The notes: generated from the letters alone by a model not told the origin. 23,457 bases of DNA from Bacteroidota bacterium (GCA_023417065.1 JAEZGH010000036.1:1-23457); one strand, 5' to 3'; positions 1 to 7,764 are shown, counted from the stretch's first letter. Program-made: numbers and translations.

Positions 1-66
1 CGCTAACCAAACGCTTCGGACCTTGCCCTTGGAATCTGCCGGCTCCTGGTGCCCGGCACGGACTAT

Positions 67-135
67 AAGGTTGATAAGGTTAGGGTGGTGTTTGTGCGTT
101 ATGTTACTAAGGTTGATAAGGTTGATAAGGTTGAT
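67..135. repeat. Short tandem repeat of the 9-mer AAGGTTGAT
   Basis: Three perfect head-to-tail copies of AAGGTTGAT lie at 109-117, 118-126 and 127-135. A fourth full copy is at 67-75, followed directly by a broken copy (AAGGTT, 76-81). The two clusters are 27 bases apart. A unit of 9 bases is a multiple of three, so copy changes would not shift a frame, but no supported gene covers it. It could be a slippage-prone microsatellite or a cluster of protein-binding sites; the sequence alone cannot decide. Confidence 0.85.
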
Positions 136-279
136 ATTCTCGAGTGAGATTATCGTGTCCGTCCTGTAGAGACGATATGTTTGTAGAAAACGATGTTACC
201 ACGCAAACCCGCGTCCCATCGGCGCGGTCATTATAACATTCGTCTTGCCCAACCCCGCGGCCATTTCTCCAAAATATTT

Positions 280-287
280 TATCTTTG
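280..287 (+). promoter_or_regulatory. Candidate -7 element (TATCTTTG) upstream of the sigma factor gene
   Basis: TATCTTTG fits the Bacteroidota housekeeping -7 consensus TAnnTTTG and lies 58 bases before the sigma factor start. No TTG sits at the usual distance upstream (the nearest, at 245-247, is too far), so this is only a half-match. Confidence 0.3.
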
Positions 288-345
288 ACTACTACTCCCG
301 CCTCCCGTGGCTGGACGAACCGTTGTAGGACCAACCCATTAGCCG

Positions 346-894
346 ATGTTTGAAAATTTTGATGAAGTTCTTTTTCGAAAAGTGCTCCGCCACAAACCCC
401 ACGCTGCCGTCAACATTCTTTTTAAGGTGTTTTACAACGACCTCTGCAGGGTGGCAGAAACCATTACCCGTGATAGCGATGACGCACGCGATGTCGTCCA
501 GGAGACGTTTTCATGGCTGCTGGAACATCACCATAAACTGGAGTCTTGTGAGCCGGGAGGTATCCGCAATTACGTTAAGTCCATCGTGCGCAACCACGCG
601 ATGCGTACGTTCCGCCGTGTGAAGGCGGAACGGCAAGTCAAGGCGTTGCTTGAGTTTCTTACCGCCGTCGAACATCACACCGTCGAGACCCAGCTCATTG
701 AGGCGGACACACGCGACTTGCTGCGGGAGCTCATCGGCAGACTTCCACAGCGTGAGCGGCAGTGCCTGGAAATGAAGCTCGACGAGAACCTGAAAAATAC
801 GGAGATCGCAGCACGCCTGAACGTCGGGCTCAAAGCGGTAGAGCGCAGCGTTACAAGCGCATACCGGCGACTAAGGGGGTGGCTGCAGACGTAG
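346..894 (+). CDS. ECF-type RNA polymerase sigma factor
   Basis: This 182-residue protein has the size and two-domain layout of an extracytoplasmic-function sigma-70 factor, which directs RNA polymerase to a small set of promoters. Region 2 covers about residues 20-92 and includes the acidic helix DSDDARDVVQETF (43-55), typical of core-binding region 2.2. Region 4 covers about 124-178, with LPQRERQCLEMKL followed by the helix-turn-helix NTEIAARLNVGLKAVERSV that reads the -35 element. The ATG at 346 is the first in frame and has no clear Shine-Dalgarno, as is normal in Bacteroidota. In this phylum such factors usually sit directly before fecR and a susC/susD pair. Here fecR begins about 2.3 kb downstream, beyond three unrelated genes, so pairing with that FecR is likely but inferred. 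Confidence 0.93.
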   Translation: MFENFDEVLFRKVLRHKPHAAVNILFKVFYNDLCRVAETITRDSDDARDVVQETFSWLLEHHHKLESCEPGGIRNYVKSIVRNHAMRTFRRVKAERQVKALLEFLTAVEHHTVETQLIEADTRDLLRELIGRLPQRERQCLEMKLDENLKNTEIAARLNVGLKAVERSVTSAYRRLRGWLQT

Positions 895-1205
895 ACTTCT
901 GATTCCTGATTGGCGGTTACATACTCTGCTTGCAGCACTCCCCAGGTTCAAGGTGCAAATTTCAAGTAACTGTAACGGTTGCCGCTTCGTGGAGGATTTC
1001 GTTCAGGTTCCCGGTTCCTGTTACCGGATATGGATCACGTCATATGAGGTGAGCGTGGTTCAAACGTCAAGTTTCAAGGATGATATGTGTCGTAACGGAG
1101 TGCAGCTCCTTCGGCCTTTTGCTTCAGCAATTGAAAAAAAAATTTCCCCTGCACTAAGTGTTCGCGCGGTGATGCGTCACTTAGATGATGTAAACGATAA
1201 CCGAT
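895..1205. other. Gene-free spacer between sigma factor and DsbD-like gene
   Basis: This 311-base stretch has no supported gene; the open frame from 953 runs across the real start at 1206 and has no protein-like features. It contains a run of nine A (about 1134-1142) and, near its end, the nested inverted repeats at 1154-1184 listed separately. I see no RNA gene or clear terminator. Confidence 0.55.
1154..1184. promoter_or_regulatory. Nested inverted repeats, candidate operator
   Basis: CTAAGTG (1154-1160) is matched by its complement CACTTAG (1178-1184). Between them sits a second dyad, GTGA-TGCG-TCAC (1169-1180). The site lies 22 bases before the start of the DsbD-like gene, where a regulator could bind. 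Short dyads arise by chance, so this is tentative. Confidence 0.35.
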
Positions 1206-1667
1206 ATGTTTTATCGCACTTTGTGGTCATTACTATTATTAAGCGGCGTTGTTTTTCAGGATAGTGAAAGGAAGGACTTGCCTGTTACGTGGGTTGCCAC
1301 CGTTGAGCGCGTATCACCTCACGATTTTATGTTGCGGCTGGACGCGACGCTGGCGCCGGGGTGGTATATCTATGCGCAGACAACGACAAAATCACGCGGA
1401 GGTCCGGCGACACGCATCGCCTTTGATTCAGAAGGTGAATTTATTCCCGTGGGCACCGCGAGCGAGTCGGGTGACGATCTCAGTTACTACGATGACGTCT
1501 ATGAAATGATCCTTACACGCTATGCCGACCACGTCAGTTTTGAACAGCGTATATTGGTACCGTTGCCGGACATCGTCGTACGTGCCACCGTTCATTATGT
1601 CGCATGCAACGGCCATGTTTGCATACCTGCGGAGAAAAGATTCAACTTCCACATAAAGCCCGAATAG
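1206..1667 (+). CDS. Secreted DsbD N-terminal-domain-like protein (stand-alone)
   Basis: A 153-residue protein with a probable signal peptide (MFYRTLWSLLLLSGVV, 1-16) and one beta-sandwich-like domain resembling the N-terminal periplasmic domain of the thiol:disulfide reductase DsbD. Support comes from GWYIYAQ (52-58), matching the family's GWHIY-type motif, and the late Cys pair in CNGHVC (134 and 139) followed by Ile-Pro, where the family carries its redox-active cysteines before a Pro. In full DsbD this domain takes electrons from the membrane part and passes them to periplasmic partners. Here neither the membrane domain nor the C-terminal thioredoxin domain is present, so a partner must be encoded elsewhere. 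Such stand-alone domains occur in Bacteroidota. Start is the ATG at 1206; no Shine-Dalgarno is visible. Family assignment is fairly firm, substrate unknown. Confidence 0.75.
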   Translation: MFYRTLWSLLLLSGVVFQDSERKDLPVTWVATVERVSPHDFMLRLDATLAPGWYIYAQTTTKSRGGPATRIAFDSEGEFIPVGTASESGDDLSYYDDVYEMILTRYADHVSFEQRILVPLPDIVVRATVHYVACNGHVCIPAEKRFNFHIKPE

Positions 1668-1782
1668 TCCAACCACGGTGAACATTCAGGACCGGCGTCC
1701 GGAAACGCTTCGGTTCTTCGGATTAGGTTAGTAAAGCACAATCCGGCCCGGTACCTGTTTGTCCGCCATTTTTTTCTTGACC

Positions 1783-2088
1783 ATGGAAACGTTCAAAACC
1801 GACAAAGCGAAAAAGCTCCTCCAACGTCTGAAGGTCATTGTGATCATACTAAAGAATAATCCTCAGTTGTCTCTGGGCGACCAGGTCGATCAATACACGT
1901 ACCTTCAATTGATTGAGGAGATAAAGACGGTGATCGAACAGATCGAAGATATCCGCGAAAAGTTCCGGCGCCTCAACGACATCCTCGACGACCGCTACGA
2001 GCACTGTTATCGCCAGTGGCGGCGGGACGTTGTGCAGCTGAGCAGGATGATGAGTGGCGATCCGGAGATGAGGAAGACGGTGCTGTAA
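1783..2088 (+). CDS. Small helical hypothetical protein
   Basis: I do not recognise this 101-residue protein. From the ATG at 1783 it reads METFKTDKAKKLLQRL and is rich in charged and Leu/Ile residues throughout, with heptad-like spacing in the middle (roughly residues 36-65), suggesting a soluble alpha-helical, possibly coiled-coil fold. There is no signal peptide, membrane segment or Cys-based site. A TTG at 1759 would add eight residues in a T-rich stretch, but the ATG gives a more natural N-terminus. It follows the DsbD-like gene by 115 bases and converges on the leftward 264-aa gene, with a hairpin between them. Coding is supported by a full open frame and plausible amino-acid composition only. 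Confidence 0.6.
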   Translation: METFKTDKAKKLLQRLKVIVIILKNNPQLSLGDQVDQYTYLQLIEEIKTVIEQIEDIREKFRRLNDILDDRYEHCYRQWRRDVVQLSRMMSGDPEMRKTVL

Positions 2089-2107
2089 AATCGTTCCCGG
2101 GTGCGAG

Positions 2108-2130
2108 TTGCCGGAAACCGGAACCGGCAA
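2108..2130. terminator. Hairpin between convergent genes
   Basis: TTGCCGG (2108-2114) and CCGGCAA (2124-2130) form a perfect 7-bp GC-rich stem with a 9-base loop, in the 57-base gap between the rightward small gene (ends 2088) and the leftward gene (ends 2146). The position suits a two-way terminator. There is no T run on either side, so it is not a classical intrinsic terminator. Confidence 0.5.
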
Positions 2131-2145
2131 ACCGGTAACAGCGTT

Positions 2146-2940
2146 TCAACGAACAAGTCGTATCACGCCCGCTCCTGCATTCTTAACCTGTTGCGCCGTG
2201 CCATTCGGGAACATCCGCCCGAACTTAATTCCCACCGTGATCACTACTGACGTATTTGGTTGGATGAATTCATCCGGAACCGGTAAAGTCAGCGTAAGGG
2301 GATCAAGGATTTCGTTTGTTGGGTACCAGGGTGATTCAACCGCGACGGGCACGTACTCGTCAACAGATTCGTTTATGGGTTGGTATGCGCTTCCATTGTA
2401 GTGCAGATCCGGAAATATGCCTGCGCCTACTACCAGGTTGAATACGGGATGATCCGGCGGAAAGAAATTGATATCCGGAATCAGCGTTGGGAAGGACGCC
2501 GTGACCTGGCCTGTTTCTCTGATGAATTCACAGACGTATGGAGTCCGCACCATTTTTTCGAAAGTTGTGCCGATGTTCAGCGGAAATCCTTCGAGGACCG
2601 ATGTGTTGGCTGTAAGGCGGATGCTGCGTTTTCCCCAGGCATGAACCGTGTCGAGTTCCTGGATGGGTTTGAAAAGCGCGTTGAGTTTGCCGGTGAACGA
2701 ATGGTCGGCAAGAGGGCGATGATGATGCAGCGCGCGCATGATCCACTTCGTGGCTGTTGATCGCCCTGCAAACTCTGCGTTGAGCCGGCGTGTGTTTTCA
2801 AATGATGGGGCGGACTGAATTCGCTTTTTCGATGGGCCGCCTTTCCGTCGCAGGATCACTTTGTCCGATCCGCGCATGGTGTAAGCCGATAAATCGCCGA
2901 GTGCGCCCGTGAATAACACGGATGATTTCAGAATTGCCAT
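2146..2940 (-). CDS. Conserved hypothetical protein, paralogue of the 252-aa protein at 15476-16234
   Basis: A 264-residue protein of unknown function. Its N-terminal third aligns by eye with the protein at 15476: both have ILK near the start, a LS-Tyr segment, then an Arg-Lys-Gly-Gly block (KGG at 33-35 here, 31-33 there) followed by SxxRI, PxFExTRxN and EFxGR (here 37-60). A GKR motif and a GFxxNI motif follow later in both. The C-terminal half looks beta-rich and ends in a TVGIKF strand matching TLGVEF in the other copy. There is no signal peptide, transmembrane helix or recognisable catalytic motif. I recall similar 'KGG...RI...P.F..TR.N' proteins as unnamed hypotheticals in Bacteroidota. 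The gene is transcribed away from fecR and sits alone. The region upstream carries an unusual array of 11-bp repeats. Confidence 0.82.
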   Translation of the reverse strand: MAILKSSVLFTGALGDLSAYTMRGSDKVILRRKGGPSKKRIQSAPSFENTRRLNAEFAGRSTATKWIMRALHHHRPLADHSFTGKLNALFKPIQELDTVHAWGKRSIRLTANTSVLEGFPLNIGTTFEKMVRTPYVCEFIRETGQVTASFPTLIPDINFFPPDHPVFNLVVGAGIFPDLHYNGSAYQPINESVDEYVPVAVESPWYPTNEILDPLTLTLPVPDEFIQPNTSVVITVGIKFGRMFPNGTAQQVKNAGAGVIRLVR

Positions 2941-3010
2941 AACGGTAAATTTTAATAACGGTTATAATGTCAATGTGAATTTAATAACCTCCGGCCAAAT
3001 ATCAAACATA

Positions 3011-3042
3011 GATAAGCCGTACCTATATAAGTACGGCTTATC
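3011..3042. repeat. 12-bp perfect inverted repeat (GATAAGCCGTAC / GTACGGCTTATC)
   Basis: GATAAGCCGTAC (3011-3022) and GTACGGCTTATC (3031-3042) are exact complements separated by 8 A/T-rich bases. The right arm contains the first unit of the 11-bp tandem array, so the left arm is that unit in reverse orientation. It lies between divergent genes (2146-2940 leftward, fecR rightward from 3222). A dimeric regulator's operator or an RNA hairpin are both possible. Confidence 0.85.
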
Positions 3043-3086
3043 TACGGGACATATACGGGATATGTACGGGATATCTACGGCTTATC
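3032..3086. repeat. Array of five 11-bp tandem repeats (consensus TACGGGATATC)
   Basis: Five units run head to tail with no gap: TACGGCTTATC (3032-3042), TACGGGACATA (3043-3053), TACGGGATATG (3054-3064), TACGGGATATC (3065-3075), TACGGCTTATC (3076-3086). The first five bases TACGG are identical in all units, and the first and last units are identical overall. The period of 11 is close to one DNA helical turn, so all units would face the same side. The array starts 92 bases upstream of the leftward gene and ends 135 bases upstream of fecR. It looks like a multi-site operator or a variable-number repeat. Confidence 0.9.
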
Positions 3087-3221
3087 TCGAAGAGAAAATT
3101 GGAGTTGAAACATGCAACGATCGATAAAAAAAATCGCATATACGCAATAAGATTTGGCGGGTATGGTGCACTGAGTAATTAAGCAATGCTGATTTAGTAA
3201 CTTTATCTGAGCCGACATCTC

Positions 3222-4208
3222 ATGGAAATGGAACAGTCCGATTTTGACACCTTATTACTTCGCTATGTGACGGGGCAGGCCTCTGAGGAAGAAAAGCGCA
3301 AGATGGACGCGTGGCTCGACGCGGTGGGAGACGAACCGGAAAGGATGCAGTACCTCAGCAAAGAGGACGAAGCGGAGCTCTACCGGCGTATTACCAGCAA
3401 CGTTTTTACGGAAGAAGATGTCCTTGAACTGAAGTCGCGACTGGAACAATCCCCGGCACCCGAACAGGAAACAGTTCGCAGCCGGTCAGGGTGGATTTCC
3501 GGCATCGCGGCCAGCGTATTATTGTTAATAGCTGCAGCAGCCTTCGTGATGTTCTTTAAGCCCAGTCTGTTCAACGAAGTGCTGGCGGATCGTACCCTGC
3601 AGAAAGTGATTCTCGACGATGGTTCCGTGATATCGTACAATCCTGGTGCGCGACTGTCGCATGACCTCGGGGGAGAGCAACGCGTGGCCGATTTCTCGGG
3701 TGAAGCGTTTTTCGAGATCGCACCGGATGCCAGCAAACCTTTTGTAATTCGCTGTGACGGCGTAGTCGTCAAAGTACTCGGAACGAGTTTCCGGATTGTG
3801 AGCCACGACGCCACCGATTTCACGATGTATGTCGTTCACGGTCGCGTGGAGGTCGCTGCCCGCAGCGGCGGTCCCAGTGTCGTTGTCGACGAAAGGGAGA
3901 TGGTCAGGTTCCGCGGCGCATCCTTTCAGAAGAGCGTGATAGGTGAAGAAGAAGTCGCCGATGTTACTGATGGAGTTGACTATCACCTGCGCTTTCAAAA
4001 GGAACATTTGCGCGATGTGCTGGACAGGCTTGAAGCAAAGTATAACGTCACATTCACACTTCAGAACCGCGAGGTGGGGCGTTGCCGGATCACCGTAGAC
4101 CTGACGGGATATTCATTGGAAGAGGCGATGAAAATTCTCCAGGAAATTCTGCCAGTTGATTATCGCAGGGACGGCAGCAGGATCGGGATCAGCGGATCAG
4201 GATGTTAA
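3222..4208 (+). CDS. FecR-family anti-sigma factor
   Basis: A 328-residue inner-membrane regulator. The layout is classical for the Bacteroidota type: a cytoplasmic N-terminal part (1-90), one membrane helix (about 91-112, starting WISGIAASVLLL), a periplasmic FecR beta-domain (about 122-215, with VILDDGS, FSGEAFFEI and FVIRCDGVVVKVLGTSF), and a C-terminal DUF4974 domain (about 245-325, with LRDVLDRLEAKYNV). FecR proteins hold an ECF sigma factor inactive until an STN-bearing TonB-dependent transporter signals that substrate is bound; the SusC 203 bases downstream has exactly such a domain. The usual sigma gene directly upstream is missing, the nearest being at 346-894. Start is ATG 3222; a second ATG two codons later is equally possible. 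Confidence 0.95.
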   Translation: MEMEQSDFDTLLLRYVTGQASEEEKRKMDAWLDAVGDEPERMQYLSKEDEAELYRRITSNVFTEEDVLELKSRLEQSPAPEQETVRSRSGWISGIAASVLLLIAAAAFVMFFKPSLFNEVLADRTLQKVILDDGSVISYNPGARLSHDLGGEQRVADFSGEAFFEIAPDASKPFVIRCDGVVVKVLGTSFRIVSHDATDFTMYVVHGRVEVAARSGGPSVVVDEREMVRFRGASFQKSVIGEEEVADVTDGVDYHLRFQKEHLRDVLDRLEAKYNVTFTLQNREVGRCRITVDLTGYSLEEAMKILQEILPVDYRRDGSRIGISGSGC

Positions 4209-4277
4209 GTAAGAAAACCAACCTAAACGATATGAGAGCAATTTCCACGCACGCGGTCGACACGACCTAAAAGAAAA

Positions 4278-4300
4278 ACAGGAGTCCGTCAAACTCCTGT
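4278..4300 (+). promoter_or_regulatory. Leader hairpin between fecR and susC
   Basis: ACAGGAGT (4278-4285) and ACTCCTGT (4293-4300) form a perfect 8-bp stem with a 7-base loop. It is preceded by an A-rich stretch and followed by CTTGTTCC, which is not a strong U tract. It lies 69 bases after the fecR stop and about 110 bases before the susC start, so it may shape expression of the transporter relative to fecR (attenuation, processing or mRNA stability). A weaker CCCC/GGGG pairing follows at about 4339-4356. Confidence 0.6.
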
Positions 4301-4334
4301 CTTGTTCCCTTCATTGCACCACTTTGCGAGAGTC

Positions 4335-4406
4335 ATGCAACCCCGGTTTTTCAGGGGGATGGAGGGTGTTTTGTCTATTCTTCTCAGGAACATCAAAACT
4401 TGTTAA
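4335..4406 (+). CDS. Possible 23-codon upstream ORF before susC
   Basis: An ATG at 4335 opens 23 codons, beginning MQPRFFRGMEGVLS and ending TAA at 4404-4406, only 4 bases before the susC ATG at 4411. That spacing would allow termination-reinitiation coupling. The frame differs from susC. No function can be read from the peptide, and such a short ORF may be chance; it is listed because of its placement. Confidence 0.3.
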   Translation: MQPRFFRGMEGVLSILLRNIKTC

Positions 4407-4410
4407 AAGT

Positions 4411-7400
4411 ATGAAAAAATGTTTTACCGCAAAAGTTAGCAGCATCATGAAGATTTGCGCCACTCAGGTTATTCTGGCTTTGGCCCTCTCGGGGTTGTGT
4501 ATAGCCAACGTTAATTATGCGCAAGTGCTGGAGACCCGCATTACGGTGGACCTCCGGAACGTTACGTTCGAACAGGCCTTGCAAAAAATCGGCGACGAAG
4601 CACGGGTTACGTTTTCGTATAGCCATGACGTTATGTCGGACGAGAAACCTGTGTCGATACAGGTTCAGGACACGCAGCTTGGAGCTGTTCTCGAAGAACT
4701 GTTCGCTCCGCGCAGAATTACTTACAAGGTTCACAGCAAAAACAATCTGATTACCCTTAGTAAGAAGACTCGTTCTGCGGATCGCGACGAATCGGGGGTT
4801 CGCGAGAATGTGCCGGAAGTATTGCCGCGGTACCGTCAGGCACGCGTAACCGGACTTGTCACCGACTATCTCACGGGCGCGCCGATGCCCGGCGTTAACA
4901 TTCTCGTAAAGGGAACCACGCGAGGCACGACAACAGACACAGAGGGACTCTATGGCATTGACGCGGCCGATGACGACGTGCTGGTATTTTCATTCATCGG
5001 ATACGCAACGGAAGAGCGACGGGTAGGCGGGCAGATCCGGATCGACATCGCGCTGATGGAAGACATCCGCGGCCTGGATGAGGTGACGATCAATGCGGGG
5101 TATTATAAGACGACGAAGCAACAGCAGACCGGGAGCATCGTGCGCATAGAAGCAAGTGATCTGGAGAAACAACCTGTACTGAATCCGCTGGCTGCGCTTC
5201 AGGCTGTTGTACCGGGGATGCAGGTGATTCAGACTACCGGCGTTCCGGGAGGCAACTTCACGGTGCGGATCCGTGGGCAGAATAATATCGGCACCGGCAA
5301 CGATCCGCTCTACATCATTAATGGAGTGCCCTATACGTCGACGACGATATCGCACAACGCTACGACCAATAGTGTGCTTTCAGGCGGAACGAGCCCTCTG
5401 AACATGCTGAATCCTGCCGACATTGAGAGTATTGAAATTCTCAAGGACGCCGATGCTACCGCTATCTACGGCTCACGCGGTGCCAACGGCGTTGTACTGA
5501 TCACAACTAAAAAAGGTGCGGTTGGCAAGACGATGGTTGACCTGAGCTACTACACTGGATTTGCAAGAATGACGCGGCGCATGGATATGATGAATACGAC
5601 ACAGTTTCTGGAGATGCGAAAGGAGGCACTAAAGAATGATGGGTATTTGCCGATAAACCCTGCGATTAAACCATATTTCGCTGACGTTTTCATTTGGGAC
5701 AGCACCCGCTATACCAACTGGCAGGATGAGCTTCTTGGCAACACAGCGCGTAGCAATGACGGACAGTTTTCCGTTTCAGGCGGAACGGATAACATCACAT
5801 TTAGAATCGGCGCCGGCTATCACAGCGAAACTACGGTTTTTGAGGGGGACAATAAGGATGAACGCGTTTCAACTCATTTCAACCTCAGCCACACATCCAC
5901 AAACAAAAAGTTGAAGATGGGCGTCGCGATGAACTATTCCGTTAATCGCTCGCGACTGATCAATTTGGACATGACAGCGTTAGCGGTGCGACTTGCTCCA
6001 AATGCACCCAGGCTGCGGAACGAAGATGGGTCCCTTTATTGGGATGAGCACGCATGGAATGACTCTTACCGGAATCCACTTGCCAATACCGAAACCGACT
6101 ATGGGAACGATGCTAACAGCATGGTTGGAAATATGTCTCTGGCATACAGCATCCTTCCCAATCTGGAAGTGAGATCAAACTTTGGTTATACCAACGTGGT
6201 TGCTGATGCCTTCAATACAATGCCATTGAGTTTTTATTATCCGCCGACGCGGGACCTTTGGACGAATTACACGGTGTTCTCGGAAAACCGTTTCAGGAAC
6301 TGGGTTCTGGAGCCGCAGGCAAACTGGCAACCTAAAAAGGGCGCTTCGGAGTTTGACATTCTTATTGGGATGACGTTGCTGGATCAAACCACCAGTGGTG
6401 AAAGTATGACCGCGGAGAACTTTGCCGTGGAAGCACTGATGACGAATCCAAGGGCGGCGGGAGTTGTCAGATATAATCAGTATTCATTTAGTAACTATCG
6501 TTATGGCGCATTGTTTGGAAGAGTTAATTACAAATTTAGGAGCAGGTATATCGTGAACATTACCGGTAGGAGAGATGGATCCACCCGGTTCGGTCCCGCC
6601 AATCGCTTTGCGAATTTTGGTGCGTTAGGGGCTGCCTGGATTATCTCTGAAGAACCCTTTTTTGCTTCCCTGCAGAAGACGATCACGATGCTCAAGCTGC
6701 GAAGCAGTTTAGGAATCACGGGTAACGATCAGTTGACTGACTACGAATACCTAGATACGTACTCACCGTCACGTTCCTATAATGGGGAAAGTGGTTTTGC
6801 ACCGGTAAGACTAAGTAATCCCGATTATGCGTGGGAAACCAATCAGAAGGTTGAAGCGGCTCTGGATTTTGATTTGTCCGGTCGGATTAGCGGTAGTGTT
6901 GCGTATTACAGAAACCGCTCATCGAATCAATTGGTAGGCGATCCTTTGCCTGCAACCACAGGATTCTCCGTTATTCAGAACAACCTTCCGGCAGTTGTCG
7001 CTAACACGGGTTGGGAGGTGATGTTGAATTATTCCATCGTCGACAGAAGATCGTTTCACTGGTCAGGATCGGTGAATTGGACTGTCCCGCGTAATAAGCT
7101 GGTCAGCTTTCCGCGTTTGAAAGAGTCCGCGCAATATTCCAATGTCATGGAAGTTGGTCATCCACTTAAGATTAAGAAAACTTTTCAGTTCGAGGGCGTT
7201 GATCCGGAAACTGGCGTTTTCAGGTTTACGGATTTCAATGGTGATGGCATCCTCGACCAGTCCGACAGGCAGATTATCAAATTCCCAGGACAGCGTCACT
7301 ATGGTGGAATAATGAACAAGCTTTCGTACAGGAATGTCCACCTTGATTTCCTGTTCCAGTTTGTCAGGCAGCAGGCAAATGCTGCCTTTACCTATACGAC

Positions 7401-7764
7401 ATCCCCTGGTGGACCATACAATCAATCTGTACAGTTCACAGAGCGGTGGCGAAACCCTGGCGACTTGATTGCCATGCAGAAGTATTCGGGTGTGGGACCT
7501 GCCGCGGATGCTTTTTACAATTACTATCGAAGCAGTGATCAGTCAGTGATCGACGCCTCATTTATACGACTGAAGAATGTTTCGCTTTCGTGGGTATTCG
7601 ATGGCAACCTGACGCGTAAGCTGCATTTAGCTCAGGCGAGGATTTATGTTCAGGGACAAAATCTTTTTACCATCACACGATATGACGGACTTGATCCGGA
7701 AACGCAGGGATTGACTTTGCCACCGCTTCAGGTGATTACGATAGGAGCCAATGTAACACTCTAA
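4411..7764 (+). CDS. SusC/RagA-family TonB-dependent outer-membrane transporter with STN signalling domain
   Basis: From the ATG at 4411 this is 1117 residues. The frame stays open upstream to a TTG at 4324, but the added 29 residues do not look like a signal peptide, while MKKCFTAK...IMKICATQVILALALSG does. Domains: signal peptide to about residue 38; STN domain (about 42-118, RITVDLRNVTFEQALQKIG) for signalling to FecR; CarboxypepD_reg-like domain (about 146-222, with GVNILVKGTTRGTTTD); plug (about 245-345, with the SusC-typical VRIRGQNNIGTGNDPLYIING and ATAIYGSRGANGV); then the 22-strand-type barrel ending ITIGANVTL. A Ca-site-like DFNGDGILDQSD occurs late in the barrel, as is common in SusC. 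It imports oligomeric nutrients across the outer membrane together with the SusD encoded 13 bases downstream. Substrate cannot be predicted; no glycosidase or peptidase lies nearby. Confidence 0.96.
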   Translation: MKKCFTAKVSSIMKICATQVILALALSGLCIANVNYAQVLETRITVDLRNVTFEQALQKIGDEARVTFSYSHDVMSDEKPVSIQVQDTQLGAVLEELFAPRRITYKVHSKNNLITLSKKTRSADRDESGVRENVPEVLPRYRQARVTGLVTDYLTGAPMPGVNILVKGTTRGTTTDTEGLYGIDAADDDVLVFSFIGYATEERRVGGQIRIDIALMEDIRGLDEVTINAGYYKTTKQQQTGSIVRIEASDLEKQPVLNPLAALQAVVPGMQVIQTTGVPGGNFTVRIRGQNNIGTGNDPLYIINGVPYTSTTISHNATTNSVLSGGTSPLNMLNPADIESIEILKDADATAIYGSRGANGVVLITTKKGAVGKTMVDLSYYTGFARMTRRMDMMNTTQFLEMRKEALKNDGYLPINPAIKPYFADVFIWDSTRYTNWQDELLGNTARSNDGQFSVSGGTDNITFRIGAGYHSETTVFEGDNKDERVSTHFNLSHTSTNKKLKMGVAMNYSVNRSRLINLDMTALAVRLAPNAPRLRNEDGSLYWDEHAWNDSYRNPLANTETDYGNDANSMVGNMSLAYSILPNLEVRSNFGYTNVVADAFNTMPLSFYYPPTRDLWTNYTVFSENRFRNWVLEPQANWQPKKGASEFDILIGMTLLDQTTSGESMTAENFAVEALMTNPRAAGVVRYNQYSFSNYRYGALFGRVNYKFRSRYIVNITGRRDGSTRFGPANRFANFGALGAAWIISEEPFFASLQKTITMLKLRSSLGITGNDQLTDYEYLDTYSPSRSYNGESGFAPVRLSNPDYAWETNQKVEAALDFDLSGRISGSVAYYRNRSSNQLVGDPLPATTGFSVIQNNLPAVVANTGWEVMLNYSIVDRRSFHWSGSVNWTVPRNKLVSFPRLKESAQYSNVMEVGHPLKIKKTFQFEGVDPETGVFRFTDFNGDGILDQSDRQIIKFPGQRHYGGIMNKLSYRNVHLDFLFQFVRQQANAAFTYTTSPGGPYNQSVQFTERWRNPGDLIAMQKYSGVGPAADAFYNYYRSSDQSVIDASFIRLKNVSLSWVFDGNLTRKLHLAQARIYVQGQNLFTITRYDGLDPETQGLTLPPLQVITIGANVTL

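Larger units (their letters stand above)
1..345. other. Gene-free leading stretch
   Basis: I see no convincing gene here. A short leftward open frame (about 107-334) has no recognisable domain, begins at a TTG, and ends by translating the 9-bp repeat as Tyr-Gln-Pro. A rightward frame open from base 2 is also unconvincing. The stretch holds the AAGGTTGAT repeats and, nearer the sigma factor gene, a TAnnTTTG-like element. It may be the tail of an intergenic region belonging to a gene outside the window. Confidence 0.5.

Noticed and set aside
107..334. Leftward 75-codon open frame
   Set aside because: No domain, non-ATG start, and its end merely translates the 9-bp repeat.
953..1264. Rightward 103-codon open frame overlapping the DsbD-like start
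   Set aside because: No protein-like features, and it overlaps a better-supported gene with a signal peptide.
3032..3086. CRISPR array
   Set aside because: Units are 11 bp with no spacers and there are no cas genes.
2909..3127. Rightward 72-codon open frame across the 11-bp array
   Set aside because: It runs through the repeat array and the start of the leftward gene, and its composition follows the repeats.
4324..4410. N-terminal extension of SusC to the TTG at 4324
   Set aside because: The added residues are not signal-peptide-like and cover the leader; ATG 4411 starts a proper signal sequence.
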